From Pyrus communis (lineage: Eukaryota > Streptophyta > Magnoliopsida > Rosales > Rosaceae), in the NCBI RefSeq assembly GCF_963583255.1, contig NC_084816.1:19334053-19398052 (forward strand): a stretch of 64,000 nt of DNA, given 5' to 3'. This document shows, one piece after another, positions 37,601 through 49,858 of the stretch (its first letter is position 1; each line of letters starts with the position of its first letter). Both the position numbers and the translations under genes were made by a program. The notes beneath the pieces are model-generated. The model had not been told where the DNA came from, searched no databases, and saw only the letters and a program-made list of their open reading frames with translations.

Positions 37601-38529
37601 CCCATGCGCCACTTCTTATTCCATATTATTCACCCTTTGAAGTGTCTATCGGATCCGGCTACAATAGTATGTTCGACTCAGTAGAACGAGTTTTATATGA
37701 AATTTAATCGTTGAAAAGAATTATTAGATTTTTATAAACAAAACATAGTTGTTAATTTTTTAAACGGTTTATAATCTTAACTATTTATTTTTCGTACAAC
37801 TTAGTGTTAATAAAATTAAAGGAAGCCCAATATATGAGTAATTGTTTTAAAGGAACCCCAATATATGTAAGAGCATATTTGAACTTAGCCAAACTAGTAA
37901 TGGTAGTGTATATTTTTTACGCATTCAAGTTTGAGTCAATTTAGATCAATTTAATACATATTAATTGTATAAAAAAAATGTAGGATATCGTACTACTTTG
38001 ATAATCCTTTATAGTTGGTGACTCCTTTTATGGAACCCTATTAAATCCACCACATGATATTCATGAAAGTTGAAAATTTATCATCTTCACTTTCTTGAAT
38101 GAAATTTAAAGCTAGCTTTTTGAACCCTAGGTTAAATTAGTGTTCATCTTGAGAGTTCAAATCTTCTACATTTATGTTGTGTGTGGTATCTATCATTAAT
38201 TAACATGTGTTAATAAACTTAACTTTCTTTAATTTCGTTGTTATAAACTTAACACATATCAATCATGATAAATACCACAGAGAGACCACACACAAAATGG
38301 CTGCTAAAAATTTGATCTCTCGTCGTGAAAGTCCTTTGTGTAACCAAGAGGTCAAAGCTATTATTTTTGTTTAAAAATTAACGAAGACATGGAAGTTGGG
38401 GTTCCACCTCATAATTAATTAGTCAATTACAGGGAATAGTACAAATCTTTAATAATAAGCTTATGCAAGGTTCTTAATTCTTCGATATGGAACCTTTATT
38501 GACTTCACTTAATATTTACCTGGATGCAT

Positions 38530-38645
38530 GTGCTGGATTGATCTAGTAGTTAAGATCTTCCTCTTCAATTCACTGCATTCTGAGTTTAAACTCTCTTCCC
38601 TTTTCTTAGTCTAAATTAGTTTAAAATATCGCTTATACTAAAATA
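38530..38645 (+). mobile_element. SINE-like fragment, family A
   Basis: It contains GATCTAGTAGTTAAGATC, TTCTGAGTTTAAACTCTC and TCTTAGTCTAAATTAG before an A-rich end. It is related to the fragments at 975, 1640 and 14718 but more diverged. Confidence 0.35.
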
Positions 38646-39652
38646 TGTACATGGACGAAATTAAGCGAATAGCGCCAAGCTCTAGTCAGACTAGGACCAC
38701 TTCCTCCTCCCTCAAGAACATATATCACTCTGCCGACTCAACAAACATGTGGATGTCCCTTCGATACTTGTCTTTGTTTGACAAAAATCACAATTGTGTA
38801 ACCCTACCGAGGTCAATTCACAAGCATCATGAAGTTTCACCTTCTAATAACTTTTACATCTGTTTTTATAGAATGGAGATTTCATGTTGAGTGATTTTCA
38901 ACTGTAATTGCTTGTTAATTAGCTCGTAGGCCCGGGTGCCTTGATGGTGCCCTAGTGACGAAATTTTATTGTGCGGCTCACGTATACGCAGCACACTCGT
39001 AAGGATGTGGGAGCGATATAGCAGCCGCATCAAATAATTTCTCCCCTTAGTTGGTTTAAATGGTGGAGTTTTTTTAGTATACATCATTGTATACTATACA
39101 CGATATTCGTATTCGTTGAATTCTGACCAACTTTGTCCTTGTTTTCTTTACATTGAACTTAAACTTTCAAATAAGAGCATCTCTAAGAAAGTACACAAAT
39201 GTGACTTCTTCAAATACAAATTTGTTAGCCTACATGGTAATTTAAAGACTAAAATTTGCTACTTCACAATTTTACACTCCAACAGACTACAAATTTTAGT
39301 ATTGAATCATTAGAAAAAAAAATGTTTGCTTAGTGGGACAGCAAGTCTTCCAATTTAGAGAGTGTAGTACAAGTCGTAAACTTGAAGACTAAATTGGACA
39401 ATTTTGTTTGAGCAGAAAAATCCTAAGTAACATTTTTTTTTTTTTTTTTTTAACAAAATCCTAAGTAGCACTTTGAAATTTAGCAAAAATCAACTTTTGT
39501 AGAATCTGGCAAATTAATTCGTTGGGTTGTTAATGGGTACTTATTAAGACCAATTTAGTTTGATTTCACCTTACACTATTAGTACCATTACCAATCTCAC
39601 ATCTATATTTTGGTGATATCAAATTAAACGGGTCTTAATGGGTCCTCATTAA

Positions 39653-40495
39653 GAGCATCCCCAATGGGGGCTTTATCCTTCATGAGACTACTACATTTCA
39701 AGTCTTAGTGAGAAATTTCATCCCCAATGAGTCAAAAAATGGAGTTAGATTCACCACTGGGGCTAGCAACTTCCTTTCTAGAGTAGCATAAAATTGGGCT
39801 ATATCTAGCCCCAAAAAACAGTGGGTCCCACAAAAAAAGTAGCAACTGTGGGCAAAATTTTATAACTCTCCATCCCCTCGCAAATACGCTTATACTCTCT
39901 TTTTATTCTTTTTTTAATTCTTTTTTCTTACATATTTTTCTTGCAATTTGGCTAATTAATGATTGTTTTAAATTCCATAATCAAAATTTCAAATTGATTT
40001 AACGTTCATGGGCATAAGTAGGTGAAATTTTCAAATAATTTTTATCAAAATTGTATGATACTAATTTGCCAATTGGTGCTAGGTAAATTGTTGTGTTGTA
40101 CGTGAAAATCAAATTATTTCAGAGCACGGAGTGGTGGTTGTATCTTTCAACGGATAAGATTGAGATAAGAGAATCTAATCCAACGAACGGTTCATAAGTG
40201 ATTAAATCTAACTTTATCACAATTTGAACATTTTTAGGTTAAAAGGTTCATAAAAAATAAAAAAAATAAAAAAAAGATAGGAAGTCCAAAATTCAACTTA
40301 AGAAAAGTTAACACAAAAAAAATTTATCGCATAATCAAATTACTACATAAATAAAGATAGAGAGCCCCATATAGAGTCCGAAAGAAATAGTCTATCATTG
40401 GGAGAGATACTTCTATCAAGATTTTTTGGAGCTCTAAAATGGACTATATCTATCACTTTTTCAACACCATATAAAGCCCCTCATTGAAGATACTG
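39653..40495. mobile_element. Inverted-repeat element with GAGCATCCCCAATGGGGG end
   Basis: The left end GAGCATCCCCAATGGGGGCT pairs with the right end, reverse complement CAGTATCTTCAATGAGGGGC; both continue into CTTTAT. Several internal blocks (GGGCTATATCTAGCCCC) echo the ends. About 843 bases, non-coding, of the same broad type as 13671-14276. Confidence 0.6.
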
Positions 40496-42703
40496 TAACA
40501 ACCCAACGGATAGATTTGTCATCCTACTCGACGGATGCTCTGCCGCATACTCGTGGACTCAAAAGAGCTTTGTTAGTCGGACCTACAGGCCTTGCCTTTA
40601 AACTCAAGATATATAAAGACCAAAGGTAACGAGACAGCTCGTATGAGCATTGCCAGTCATAGTTTTGCATACTTGCAGGGAAGGACTCTGTCAGCTTTGT
40701 ACATCCACCATCTCAGACTCCTTCACAGAGATCACAGGTTTGAATCTGAACGTTTGTGTTGTGAATTTCTGAATCAGAAACATGTTCCCTTATGCTTTCA
40801 CTTCATTGTCTTTTCAGTTTTCATGGATCTGAAGATCAACATTTCAAAGAATTTTTTTGGGTTTCGTAGTTGTCCTTTTAACTTATTTTCTTGGTTTCTT
40901 GGTTTCTTATTTCATTTGCAATAATTGGTGTTTGGCGAATTTCAATGCTCGAGCCTTCTCTGTTTGTATTTTGTTGCGCCCAATTTTCAATATCAGGGTC
41001 AATGAAATGAATGTATCGCCACTCAGTTCTTTGATTTGCCATTAAAGTTGGAAAATAGTTTGATGCGTTTTTTTAATGTTTTAATCTCAATCCTTGATAT
41101 CAAAATCAAATAACGAGTGATTATAAATTTTTATTCACTAGGTGACCAAGATAATGGATTGCTTTAGTGCAATGGCAGAGCTAGAAATTTTTTATCAGGT
41201 AGGCTAGCTAAAGATTTAAATCTTTATAAACAAAGAAACTTGATACTCATTGTATCAGCTAGCTTAAGAAAACATTTCACAAGGTGATCCAAGGATTTTC
41301 GTTATTAAACAAATATGTGTTAAAATTCAAACGAATCCAAACTTGTACATGTACAAATAGCGATGAGAAAAAGGATGTAAGAAAAATTACAGTTTGTAAA
41401 CTGTATTATATAATTTTATATGAGTAAACCGAGAGAATTCGGATTAGTGACAAAATATATGGTGACCTACATTCGAAAATTAATTAAAATTAAATGTACA
41501 ATAGATTTGTTAGATTAAAAAGCCGACAAAGTTCAAACCCATGCCGTACTGCAAAGCCAACACTCTTTCCGCCATTGTAGTAGAGAGCCATTTGCGGCAT
41601 AGTTGAATTGTGTTGAGATCTCACGGAAAAGAAAATCTACAGTCAAAAGCCACAAGCATAAAGTTCAAGGTTAAGACCGCTTTCCACTGCAAGCAGATAA
41701 TAACTCGACTTTCTTTTGGTGAAATATTAGCTTATAAATACACACACAAATATTGCGGGCAATGAAAATTGAGTTTTCAATATAATGTACATGTTAGCAA
41801 CGGAATCGAACAATGGTTTTCTTCGCAGTTGCTCGAGGCTACCTTGAAGAAGCACAACCACAATAAATGTAAAAGGATAATGCTAGGGAAACCAAAATTT
41901 TAAACCAAATGATGTGTCACCAATAGGAAATAAGCACGTTAACTATACGGAAGGTAGAAAAGACGGTCTCTGTTCAAGAAATCTTGCTCCCGTTAAGTAC
42001 CAAGTGAAGATGGGGGTGGAGTCACCACAAAGGAAGAATCAATAAACATTACTACCATTAACACAAGTTTAAGAACCTTAGCCAGAGTCACTTCTAGACA
42101 GCACAGATTAAACAAACATTTCGAGATAGTACGAGGAAAAACATAAAACAAGAAAACCTCCTTTCAACAAAATCACACCGATGAGAACGAAATCAACACA
42201 GCAGTATGCGTGTTTGGTGCTAAGAGCTTGGATGCACAATAACATCGGCGAGGGTAAGGAAAGTTAAGGGGAGATAAGCTTTGTAACCAGAATGGCTAAA
42301 TCAAAGAAATCAGAAAATAAAATCACATTAAATCAAACATCCGTACAACTAAACTCAACTATCTAACTGAACTCAAATTCCCGGTGTTAATGCGAAAAAA
42401 CTATTACAAAGGTTATCCTAGATCAACCAGATAATTCACAAATAATTATGTCTTTGACAACAAGCTCATATGACAACATTCCTTATCCAAGCAGACGACA
42501 AGAAGACTTCACCAGAAAAATCTAAGCACATATATGTGCACCCCTGGATGAGATCCTCCATTGGATAAACTTCACTACTAGTTAAATAAAGTACTATTTG
42601 TTTTTGCAGTCCTGCGTTCACTAACTGTGGAGTAGAAAAATATAGTAAAAAACAACTTGAAAAGAAAAATACAATTGCTTGCATAAATGGCATTCTGATT
42701 ACC

Positions 42704-44391
42704 TCATCCAGATGCTGAGTCTGATGGAGTTGCTTCTTGTTTAGGTTTTCTTCGTTCAGGAGGAGGTCCATCTCTTCGTCTTTCATATCTTCTGCTCTCA
42801 AATTTTGATTCTCTCCGTTTCTTTGGTTGATAAACAGGGTAGTTTCCAGGAATTATCTCTCCATTAACATATTTATCACCTATATGTAACCCCCAAGATG
42901 AAATCATTAAACTGAATCGTAAGCGGTAAAACAAAACCATTTGTTTGTGACCTAACATACCTCCATAATCCTTGTTTTTAACATCTATATATGAATCTGG
43001 CAACACCCAGAGAACACCAGGCAATCCTGCATCAGGTTGAACCAAGTTAGCTTTACAAACTCACGGTTATACGAGAAAATCGCACAAGGATGCACCTGAC
43101 TACGATGCATACCTTTGAATTTTTCAGATGTTTCTTCAGATACAGTACATTGGAATCCAGTGTAGGTGGTGGTGCTAAAAGCATACATGTTCTTCTTTGC
43201 TTCTTCCATGCTGTAACATAAAGAACCATAGGAGGTTGTGAGATTAATAACTAAGCGCCTCTCACTAAATACGTAACCTAGCAGAGTACTGATACCCACA
43301 CAGGTTCACGTTAAGTTAAACAATCTTAAGTTAACTAATCCACGCAGAACCTTAACCATCATCAACCAAAACTATTTTGAGATGATACCATTCCATCGTC
43401 CCACACCATCAAGTTTTTAGCATACTATTATGAGGTTTGCAATACGATAATGAACTTGATTTAATAAATAAAAATGCAACATCAATCACTCAAAATTAAA
43501 AGATGGCTTAATATCTAGAGTACAAAATTACAAAAAATGCTTTGAAAATAAAGAAAATCTCTTGCTTAATGATAAGGAATGAAACAATACTACAATTTCC
43601 AAGCCACACTGCATTACTCTTGTCATTTTGTTGGACCTTTTTCGAAGAAAATTTACATCGCGCTTATCTAACAATTATTTACTATTTCTACATAAACACA
43701 AACAGATTAATCACCCACTCAACTGCATAAACACTTCATTTCCTTGCAACTACTACAGCAATATATAAAGCATACTTCATTCAATTTGGGATTTCAAAAC
43801 AAATAACTCTATTTACGCAAAATTTGAACGCATTTCCGCCGCACGAAACATCCAGCAACTACTCTACTCCCAACCAAAACAAAACAACCCAGAAAGCCTT
43901 ATACGTGACCATATTTCACCAAAAATTTCTCCACAGATATAACTTTCCCCGCAAAAAAAACAGAACCCAGAAACATTTTCCATTAAAACAAAAAAAACTG
44001 TAAAATCACAGAAATTGAATGAAGATTAAAGGGTAAAGAAGTACCTTCCAAGAACAGAAGCGAGAGTGTTGAGGTAGGTCTCAATCATTTGCTCCCTAGT
44101 TGGGGCAGGGTCTTTAGGGAACTCCATGACAATAAGCCAGTGGTTATAGTCACAGCCCGGCAACATAATCGTCTCCCTCTGCTCATTGCTGCTGCTTCTC
44201 CTCGACGAGTAGTCACTGTCGTTCACAGCTCGAACGGGCAGCTTAGAGGGAACCGAGCGAGTCAAAGGCCGAATCTCTGAGTTGAATCGGAGCGTAGAGA
44301 AAGAGGGTTGCAGAGAAGGAGGCAAAAGGGAGGGTCTTGGGGTTGCTATTAGGGCTTTGGATGTGAGATAGAGGCTCGGCGCCATTGCCAT
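42704..44391 (-). CDS. MORF9: Multiple organellar RNA editing factor, plastid (MORF9-like)
   Basis: Four exons on the minus strand: 44391-44045, 43210-43113, 43026-42961 and 42879-42704, encoding 228 residues. The start is ATG at 44391 ([11 protein letters not shown]); the upstream GTG is not a credible start. The first 60 or so residues are Ser/Pro/Arg-rich with few acids, a chloroplast transit peptide. The MORF domain follows: [58 protein letters not shown], then [20 protein letters not shown] and [20 protein letters not shown]. The tail is rich in Arg, Glu and Pro ([15 protein letters not shown]). MORF proteins bind PPR editing factors and help C-to-U editing of plastid transcripts. The close domain match and transit peptide favour MORF9 over MORF2. 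All junctions keep frame. Confidence 0.9.
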
Positions 44392-45077
44392 TTTCACAGT
44401 TCATAGTAGAGAGACTAAGAGAGACAACGTGGATAAGGAGAGAGAAAGGGCGATATTTTCCACGTCTTACGTTGAATAATTTTGATTTTTGGGCTGGGCC
44501 ATGAAAATTCGGCTTTTTGTTTGTGTAAGGCCCATAACAATTTTTGAAGAGAGCAAAGAATATATATTTGAGAAAATTAATGAAAATGATTTCAAATCTT
44601 TACATTTTAATAAATAAAAAATTGTATACTAATTTTATTTAATGATAAGGATAAAATAATAAAAAATAAAAAAAACATAAAAAATCCAAGTCGCGTAGAG
44701 GAGAAATTTGTATGCACAGTACAAATACGTCGTCATGTTGATGTTTTGCGACAAAAGGATAAATATGTGTATATTTTTATTCACACATCTTTATTCTATT
44801 GACACAAAATCACAAATATTTGTATTAGAGAAGGGATTCTTCTTGCAATTAGTGACACTATGTGATAACTATTTAACAAACAATTATCTATATCATCGGT
44901 TGTGTCATTGAAACAATGAATTAGTTGTAAAAGTATTCGCATAAAAAAATACCGTCACATGGTGTAAACAACATAATTGACAATAGTGACAAAATGGGGA
45001 TAACGTAGGAGATGGTCAAGTACAAAATGGGGATAAATGACATAAGTTTCAAACAAAATGGTGTACCAATTACTATA

Positions 45078-45218
45078 CACTATTTATGAAACGGGACCCA
45101 ATAACTAGGCACTATTTATGAAACATGACCAAAAACTTGGCACCATTTATGAAGCTAGACCATTAAATAGTGTAGTAGTGTTCAGTTTCATAAATAGTGT
45201 TTAGTTTCATAAATAGTC
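45078..45218. repeat. Cluster of three direct and two inverted CACTATTTATGAAAC repeats
   Basis: CACTATTTATGAAAC starts at 45078 and 45110, and a variant at 45141, spaced 31-32 bases. The inverse, GTTTCATAAATAGTG, follows at 45185 and again (last base C) at 45204. The cluster can fold into alternative hairpins. Confidence 0.8.
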
Positions 45219-46662
45219 TTCAGTGTTATAAACTGTGTATGTGAATGTGATGGACGCAAAGGTCCCACACGTTAGGTTTTTTTTTTTTTTTTTTGTACTT
45301 TTCATTAAATTTGAAGTTTGTTTATCCTTTTTATTAAAAGTTAAGGGGTTTTCATTAATATTTATTTTTTTTATTATTAAATAAAGTTATAGCATGATTT
45401 TTTGTTAAAATAAACTTAGCCCAAACCGTTTTCATGAAAGCTTTGGTTGAAAAAATTCTTTAACAAGGGAAAGTTCATTTACAGTCAATTTTTGTCTTGA
45501 GAGTCAAGTGGTGAATTGCACTGGTAAATAAAAGATTAATCTTTAACTTATTGCATCCCAGTTTTGAACATATGGGACGAGGTATTGTCGAAAGGTTAGA
45601 AAAATTATTTTGGGCGTCCAAAGAATGCCTCTGCACACCATGTTTCTTCGAAAAGTCACTAATTCTATTACCATTCCCCTCTGAAGGTGAGTTTGAGCAA
45701 CTCAATCCAAAATTTTCTATAATGTAAATAAATTTCTTCGCGTAAACAAATATCATTGTAATAAAAAATGTTTGAGGTCTACTTTAACCAAAATTAAGCG
45801 CAAATTTAGTTTAAAATTGGATGGGAAATGATTTTTACTTCTCACACCTCTTTATTTATGGTAATCGAATTGAATAAATCAAGCAGAATCAAATATCAAA
45901 AATAATAAGTGTGTCAAAGGCTAAAAAATGTGTGTGAATTGACTTCCCAAGTTGTAATTGGGCCCAGTATTGGGCGACGATGTTTCTTTGGGCTGGATCG
46001 GTTGATTGTTTTTTCCTTCTTTCGGTCATGGGATGGGTTTTGCCATTGCTATTTTATTTTGCACATTTCCATGCTTCTTATTCCTGCCAGTCCAATTTCC
46101 ATGGAAGCGAAGAAATTACGACATACAATAAGACACTGTAATTGAGTTTTTTTTTAAATGATTGTATTAAATTAATTAACAATATGAAGAGTAATCAAAC
46201 GCCTAATACTCCATACAAGGTTCGTTTTTTCATAGATGTGAAATTCATTCTCAATATTAACACTACGGTCTTATTTATTGTGTGACTTTAACTCAAATCT
46301 TCGTTCCCTCAATATTTTTATATAAAACAAAATAAAAATAAAAATAACAGTGAGTAGTGTAAGCAGTCCAAGTTAGCCACGTTCCAGCACCCAAGTGGTC
46401 AAAACTGAAGATATAAACTGAGAAGAATAATTAACTGCATGCATCATATTCAAGTCTAACTCGTTCAATTGTGTCTTGCATGATTGGTTATCCACTAATT
46501 TGTGTAATACATAATTAGTTGTTAATAATTTATGACTTTGAAGACGCAGCTGTTTGCGTCACCAAGTAGTTTTTAGAATTGTTTGATGGTAGGAAGCAAC
46601 CTCAAATTTGAGATGCAAAATAATTCACATTCCATGTTATATTTTCGGGAGATGTGAATGAA

Positions 46663-46896
46663 AGTTCTATCTAATGCGAGGAATGTAAATTTGACATTTC
46701 ATTTAACTTTCTCTTTAGGATTAACGGGACCCATCACGAAAAGATGTAAAAAATATTATAAATTTAATTTTTATTTACATCATTTGTCGAAGTTAAATAG
46801 TTTATATTTCGCCATTAGAGAGTTTTTCCGGCGAAGAAAAAATACAAAATGCCCATTCAAGACATTTTACTTTACATCTCCCATTAGAGATGTTCT
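46663..46896. mobile_element. Inverted-repeat element (AGTTCTATCTAATGCGAG type)
   Basis: The left end AGTTCTATCTAATGCGAGGA with ATGTAAATTTGACATTT pairs with the right end, reverse complement AGAACATCTCTAATGGGAGA with TGTAAAGTAAAATGTC. It has no coding capacity and resembles the 13671 and 39653 elements. Confidence 0.55.
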
Positions 46897-47001
46897 TATG
46901 GATTTTTTTGCTTAATAAGATATAATTTGGAAAAATTACAATCGTTCAGATTCTTACCTACTTTTTAATCAGCCTACCAGCCGTATTCCTTTCCATCTGT
47001 A

Positions 47002-47187
47002 CTAAAACCCCATTGGAACCTTAAGCCCTCCCACCCCTGATGCTTGTGCAATGGTAACGAATGGCTCAATAGAGACGAGTGAGGTAGCGTTGGGAGCCTC
47101 GGTCGTCTCTTCCTTGACTTCATGATCGACTGTGGTTTTGACGATGCAGCAGCAGCAGCTTTCCGAATCCCCAGTAACTCCAAATTT
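47002..47187 (-). pseudogene. Possible terminal exon of an unrecognised gene
   Basis: On the minus strand an acceptor-like ATAG at 47189-47188 precedes a 61-codon open frame: KFGVTGDSESCCCCIVKTT, VDHEVKEETTEAPNATSLVS, then IEPFVTIAQASGVGGLKVP and MGF stop. Codon use looks protein-like. No upstream exon was found. An overlapping frame is longer but lower in complexity. Confidence 0.3.
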
Positions 47188-47319
47188 CTATGTGATTTCA
47201 AACCGAACATGGTATAAGCCAAGTCCAAAATCCAAAAGTCCACCTTCAATCACCCCCACTTCTTTATCTAATCAATTATATATATACACACACACGCACA
47301 CGCACAGACCCTTTAAAGA

Positions 47320-47500
47320 GAGGGATTCCCATTTAAAAAAAAAAAAATGGAGACATCATCTTAACCGTTGGATTGGCTTTAATGAAATTGTGTGGTTGAG
47401 ATTAAATCACATGCTACACAATCTCAACCACACAATTTCATTAAAATTAAATTCAACAGTCAAGAGGGTGTCCCCATTTTTTTTAGAAAAATGGGAATTC
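47320..47500. mobile_element. MITE with perfect 23-bp internal inverted repeat
   Basis: The ends GAGGGATTCCCATTT and AAAAATGGGAATTC are inverse. Inside, 47381-47403 (AATGAAATTGTGTGGTTGAG plus ATT) and 47420-47442 are exact inverse copies with a 16-base loop. Confidence 0.75.
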
Positions 47501-47534
47501 TTCTTATTAAATGATTCCTATATATATAGGGAAT

Positions 47535-47650
47535 TGTTATTGGCACACCAAAATTCACATTCTACATTCTACACTCCAAACTTTATATATTTAGAAAGCA
47601 AAATGCACTTGTGATGAGTGTAGAATGAGAATTTTAGAGTGCCAATAACA
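47535..47650. mobile_element. Short MITE with TGTTATTGGCAC ends
   Basis: The left end TGTTATTGGCACACCAAAAT pairs with the right end, reverse complement TGTTATTGGCACTCTAAAAT, both extended by TC. It is 116 bases with an AT-rich centre. A (TA)n tract follows at 47652-47673. Confidence 0.75.
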
Positions 47651-47802
47651 CTTATATATATATATATATATATCAATTATCTCAATCAATTAACATTAAT
47701 TAATCATCAGTATGCAGCTGCATGTGTTGAATTAATTGTGTCTAATTATATACCTGATGCAAATTTGACATGGACAATCATCCTTGCCCCTCTGAATATC
47801 TG

Positions 47803-48371
47803 GAAGACGAGTTGAATTGATTTTGTAAAAATGGTCGAAGACGGGTTGAACTAATTCTGCAAAAATGATCGAGGACGAGTTGAACTGATTCTATAAAAAT
47901 GGTGGAGGACTGATTGAGCTGATTTTGCAAAAATGGTCGAGGACGGTTTGAACTGATTATGCAAAAATAATTGAAGACGGGTCGAACTGATTCTATAAAA
48001 ATGAGTGAGGACGGGTCGAACTGGATGAGGACTGATTGAACTGATTTTGTAAAAATGGTCGAGGACGGGTTGAACTGATTCTGCAAAAATGGTCAAAGAC
48101 AGGTTAAACTGATTCTGCAAAAAAGGATGAGAACTGATTGAACTGATTTTCCAAAGATGGTTGAGGATGGGTTGAACTCATTCTGCAAAAATGGTCGAGG
48201 ATTAATTAAACTGATTCTGCAAAAATAGTCGAGAATTGATTGAACTGGTTCTGCAAAAATAGTCGAAGATGGGTTGAACTGATTTTGCAAAAATGGACGA
48301 GAATTGATTGAAGTGATTATGTAAAAATGGATGAGAACTGATTAAACTAATTCTAGAAAAATGGTCGATGG
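47803..48371. repeat. 34-bp minisatellite, about 17 degenerate copies
   Basis: The unit is close to GACGGGTTGAACTGATTCTG followed by CAAAAATGGTCGAG. Copies differ at a few positions and one or two are shortened. Because 34 is not a multiple of 3 and the unit lacks stops on the minus strand, all three minus-strand frames stay open over long stretches. I read it as a tandem array, not a protein. Confidence 0.9.
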
Positions 48372-48505
48372 TGGGTTGAATTGCTTCTAGTAATAAGAGA
48401 TACAAACTAGTAAATCTCCCATATAATTTCAGTTTATCAATGGGTTGAACTGCTTCTAGTAATAAGAGATACAAACTAGTAAATCTCCCATATAATTTCA
48501 GTTTT
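48372..48505. repeat. 69-bp tandem duplication next to the minisatellite
   Basis: TGGGTTGAATTGCTTCTAGT through CCCATATAATTTCAGTTT occurs at 48372 and again at 48441 with one change (GAAT/GAAC). Its first bases resemble the minisatellite unit, so it probably arose from the array edge. Confidence 0.88.
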
Positions 48506-49293
48506 CCTTTTTATTTTATATGTGTAGCAATTGTTCTTAAAGATTGGAAATATTTTGTTGCTAAACTACGATGGAAATAATCTTTATTTATAATTAGTTA
48601 AGTAAATTGTTGATTTAAATATAATTCATTGTGGCTCAGATTCACAATCTAAAAAATTTACGTAAAACATTTGTTAAACAATACACGTATGACAATAGAA
48701 CAATACGCTCTTAAAGGTTTTTACAAAATGCAGACTTTCCTGGGTTTAGGGTTTACTGATGGACTAGTTTAATTAGGGTTTATTCATTTAAGTTGTTACA
48801 GTCTGAGGACGCCATCTTTGAACATACGACATGTTTTCTTTCTTTTTTCTCTCTACATTTTTGACACATGGTATTTGAAGTTTGAATATAAAAAAGATAA
48901 CCATCAGGTTCCTCTCATAAAAATGATAACCAAAGTCCAAATAGTTGAAATTAATTAAAAATAATTAATTGGGTATTAACCAATCAAAACCAATGCGCGT
49001 TTGTAGGAGGTAGGTAGCATTGAGGTTGCATCATGTTCTGTCATTTGTCAACGTTTCAGTTGTTTTAGTTCGGTTCAAGTCACATTGTTTATTTGAGAGA
49101 AATGCTAGCGTCAGTCGTTCACGCATACGTGAAAGATCGATAAATACATAAACGAAACAATTAAATCCCACAATTGACAATTCCCAACTATTACTAACCA
49201 ATTATATACGAAAAGCAAGTACAAAAGATCAAGATTCAAAACCCTAGTAGAAGAGAAGAGAAGAAAAGAGAAGAGAAGAGGAGAAGAAGAACA

Positions 49294-49413
49294 ATGTTCT
49301 TTCTTTCTTCCCTTGCAACTTTAAAAGTAACAGCAACAAGTAACAAGAAGATTGTGGATGACCAAAGTTCTGGGCCCGACCCGACCCATGGTGTGAGCCT
49401 GGCAAGAAAATAA
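49294..49413 (+). CDS. Candidate 39-residue peptide with a CLE-like SGPDPTH motif
   Basis: ATG at 49294 opens MFFLSSLATLKVTATSNKK, then IVDDQSSGPDPTHGVSLARK and stop. A TATA-like site (TTATATA, 49201-49207) and a purine-rich leader of GAAGA repeats lie upstream, as in many plant genes. SGPDPTHG resembles the last eight residues of CLE signalling peptides (consensus near P-S/T-G-P-N/D-P-L/I-H-N/H), but the preceding proline is serine, an arginine usually at position 1 is absent, the last position is G, and residues continue beyond the motif. The N terminus is short and only weakly hydrophobic for a signal peptide. It may be a divergent CLE-type or unrelated small peptide, or chance. No introns. 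Confidence 0.33.
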   Translation: MFFLSSLATLKVTATSNKKIVDDQSSGPDPTHGVSLARK

Positions 49414-49858
49414 ATCAGATATGTCTCACGTGCGGGTGGTGGAGGGGTGGGGAAAGTCGAAGGCTTACGCAAGGGCCCACAGCCTACGTGTGAGGTGACA
49501 TGCCACAACTACAACGGCCAATGTTCGGCAGTCGCCATCCTCAATCGGACGCGACGGTGACATTTCACGTGAAATTTGGGCCATTTCTTCGGATCTTTTA
49601 ATTAAATCAAGTTAAATTAATTGGCCGTTTGCCTCATTTGGCCAATCATTTAAAATATAATAATGCTTTTCGTGTGGTGTTTTGTTGCTACACACTCGTT
49701 TTGCTATTTGGAGGGTCCTTATGATTTGAAATTTTTTGCTTTATGTACTAAATATGATTATTTAATTTTCGTTCAAAATTCTAGGTCTGAATTTTGAGTC
49801 AGATATGCTTCTTTCACAATCATGGGATCCTTAAGATCCTTAAGAAAATGATCTGGCG

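Larger units (their letters stand above)
32908..42703. other. Long gene-poor stretch
   Basis: Apart from the (GA)n leader of the DUF538 gene, it contains a palindromic MITE (33204-33355), an 88-codon open frame of doubtful status (34390-34656), a small hairpin near 36292-36348 (AATGTTCTAAAAA with its inverse), CGCCTAG-type repeat arms (about 36540-36920), a SINE-like copy (38530-38645) and an inverted-repeat element (39653-40495). No convincing gene was found. The last few hundred bases are the probable 3' UTR of the MORF gene. Confidence 0.55.

Noticed and set aside
40592..41045. Plus-strand ORFs near 40.6-41.0 kb
   Set aside because: Sequence is partly low complexity, no family is recognisable, and there is no clear promoter or splice structure.
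47778..48474. Long minus-strand ORFs (FNPSSTIF-like repeats)
   Set aside because: They come from a 34-bp tandem array that lacks stops on one strand; several frames are open at once, so no single frame is supported.
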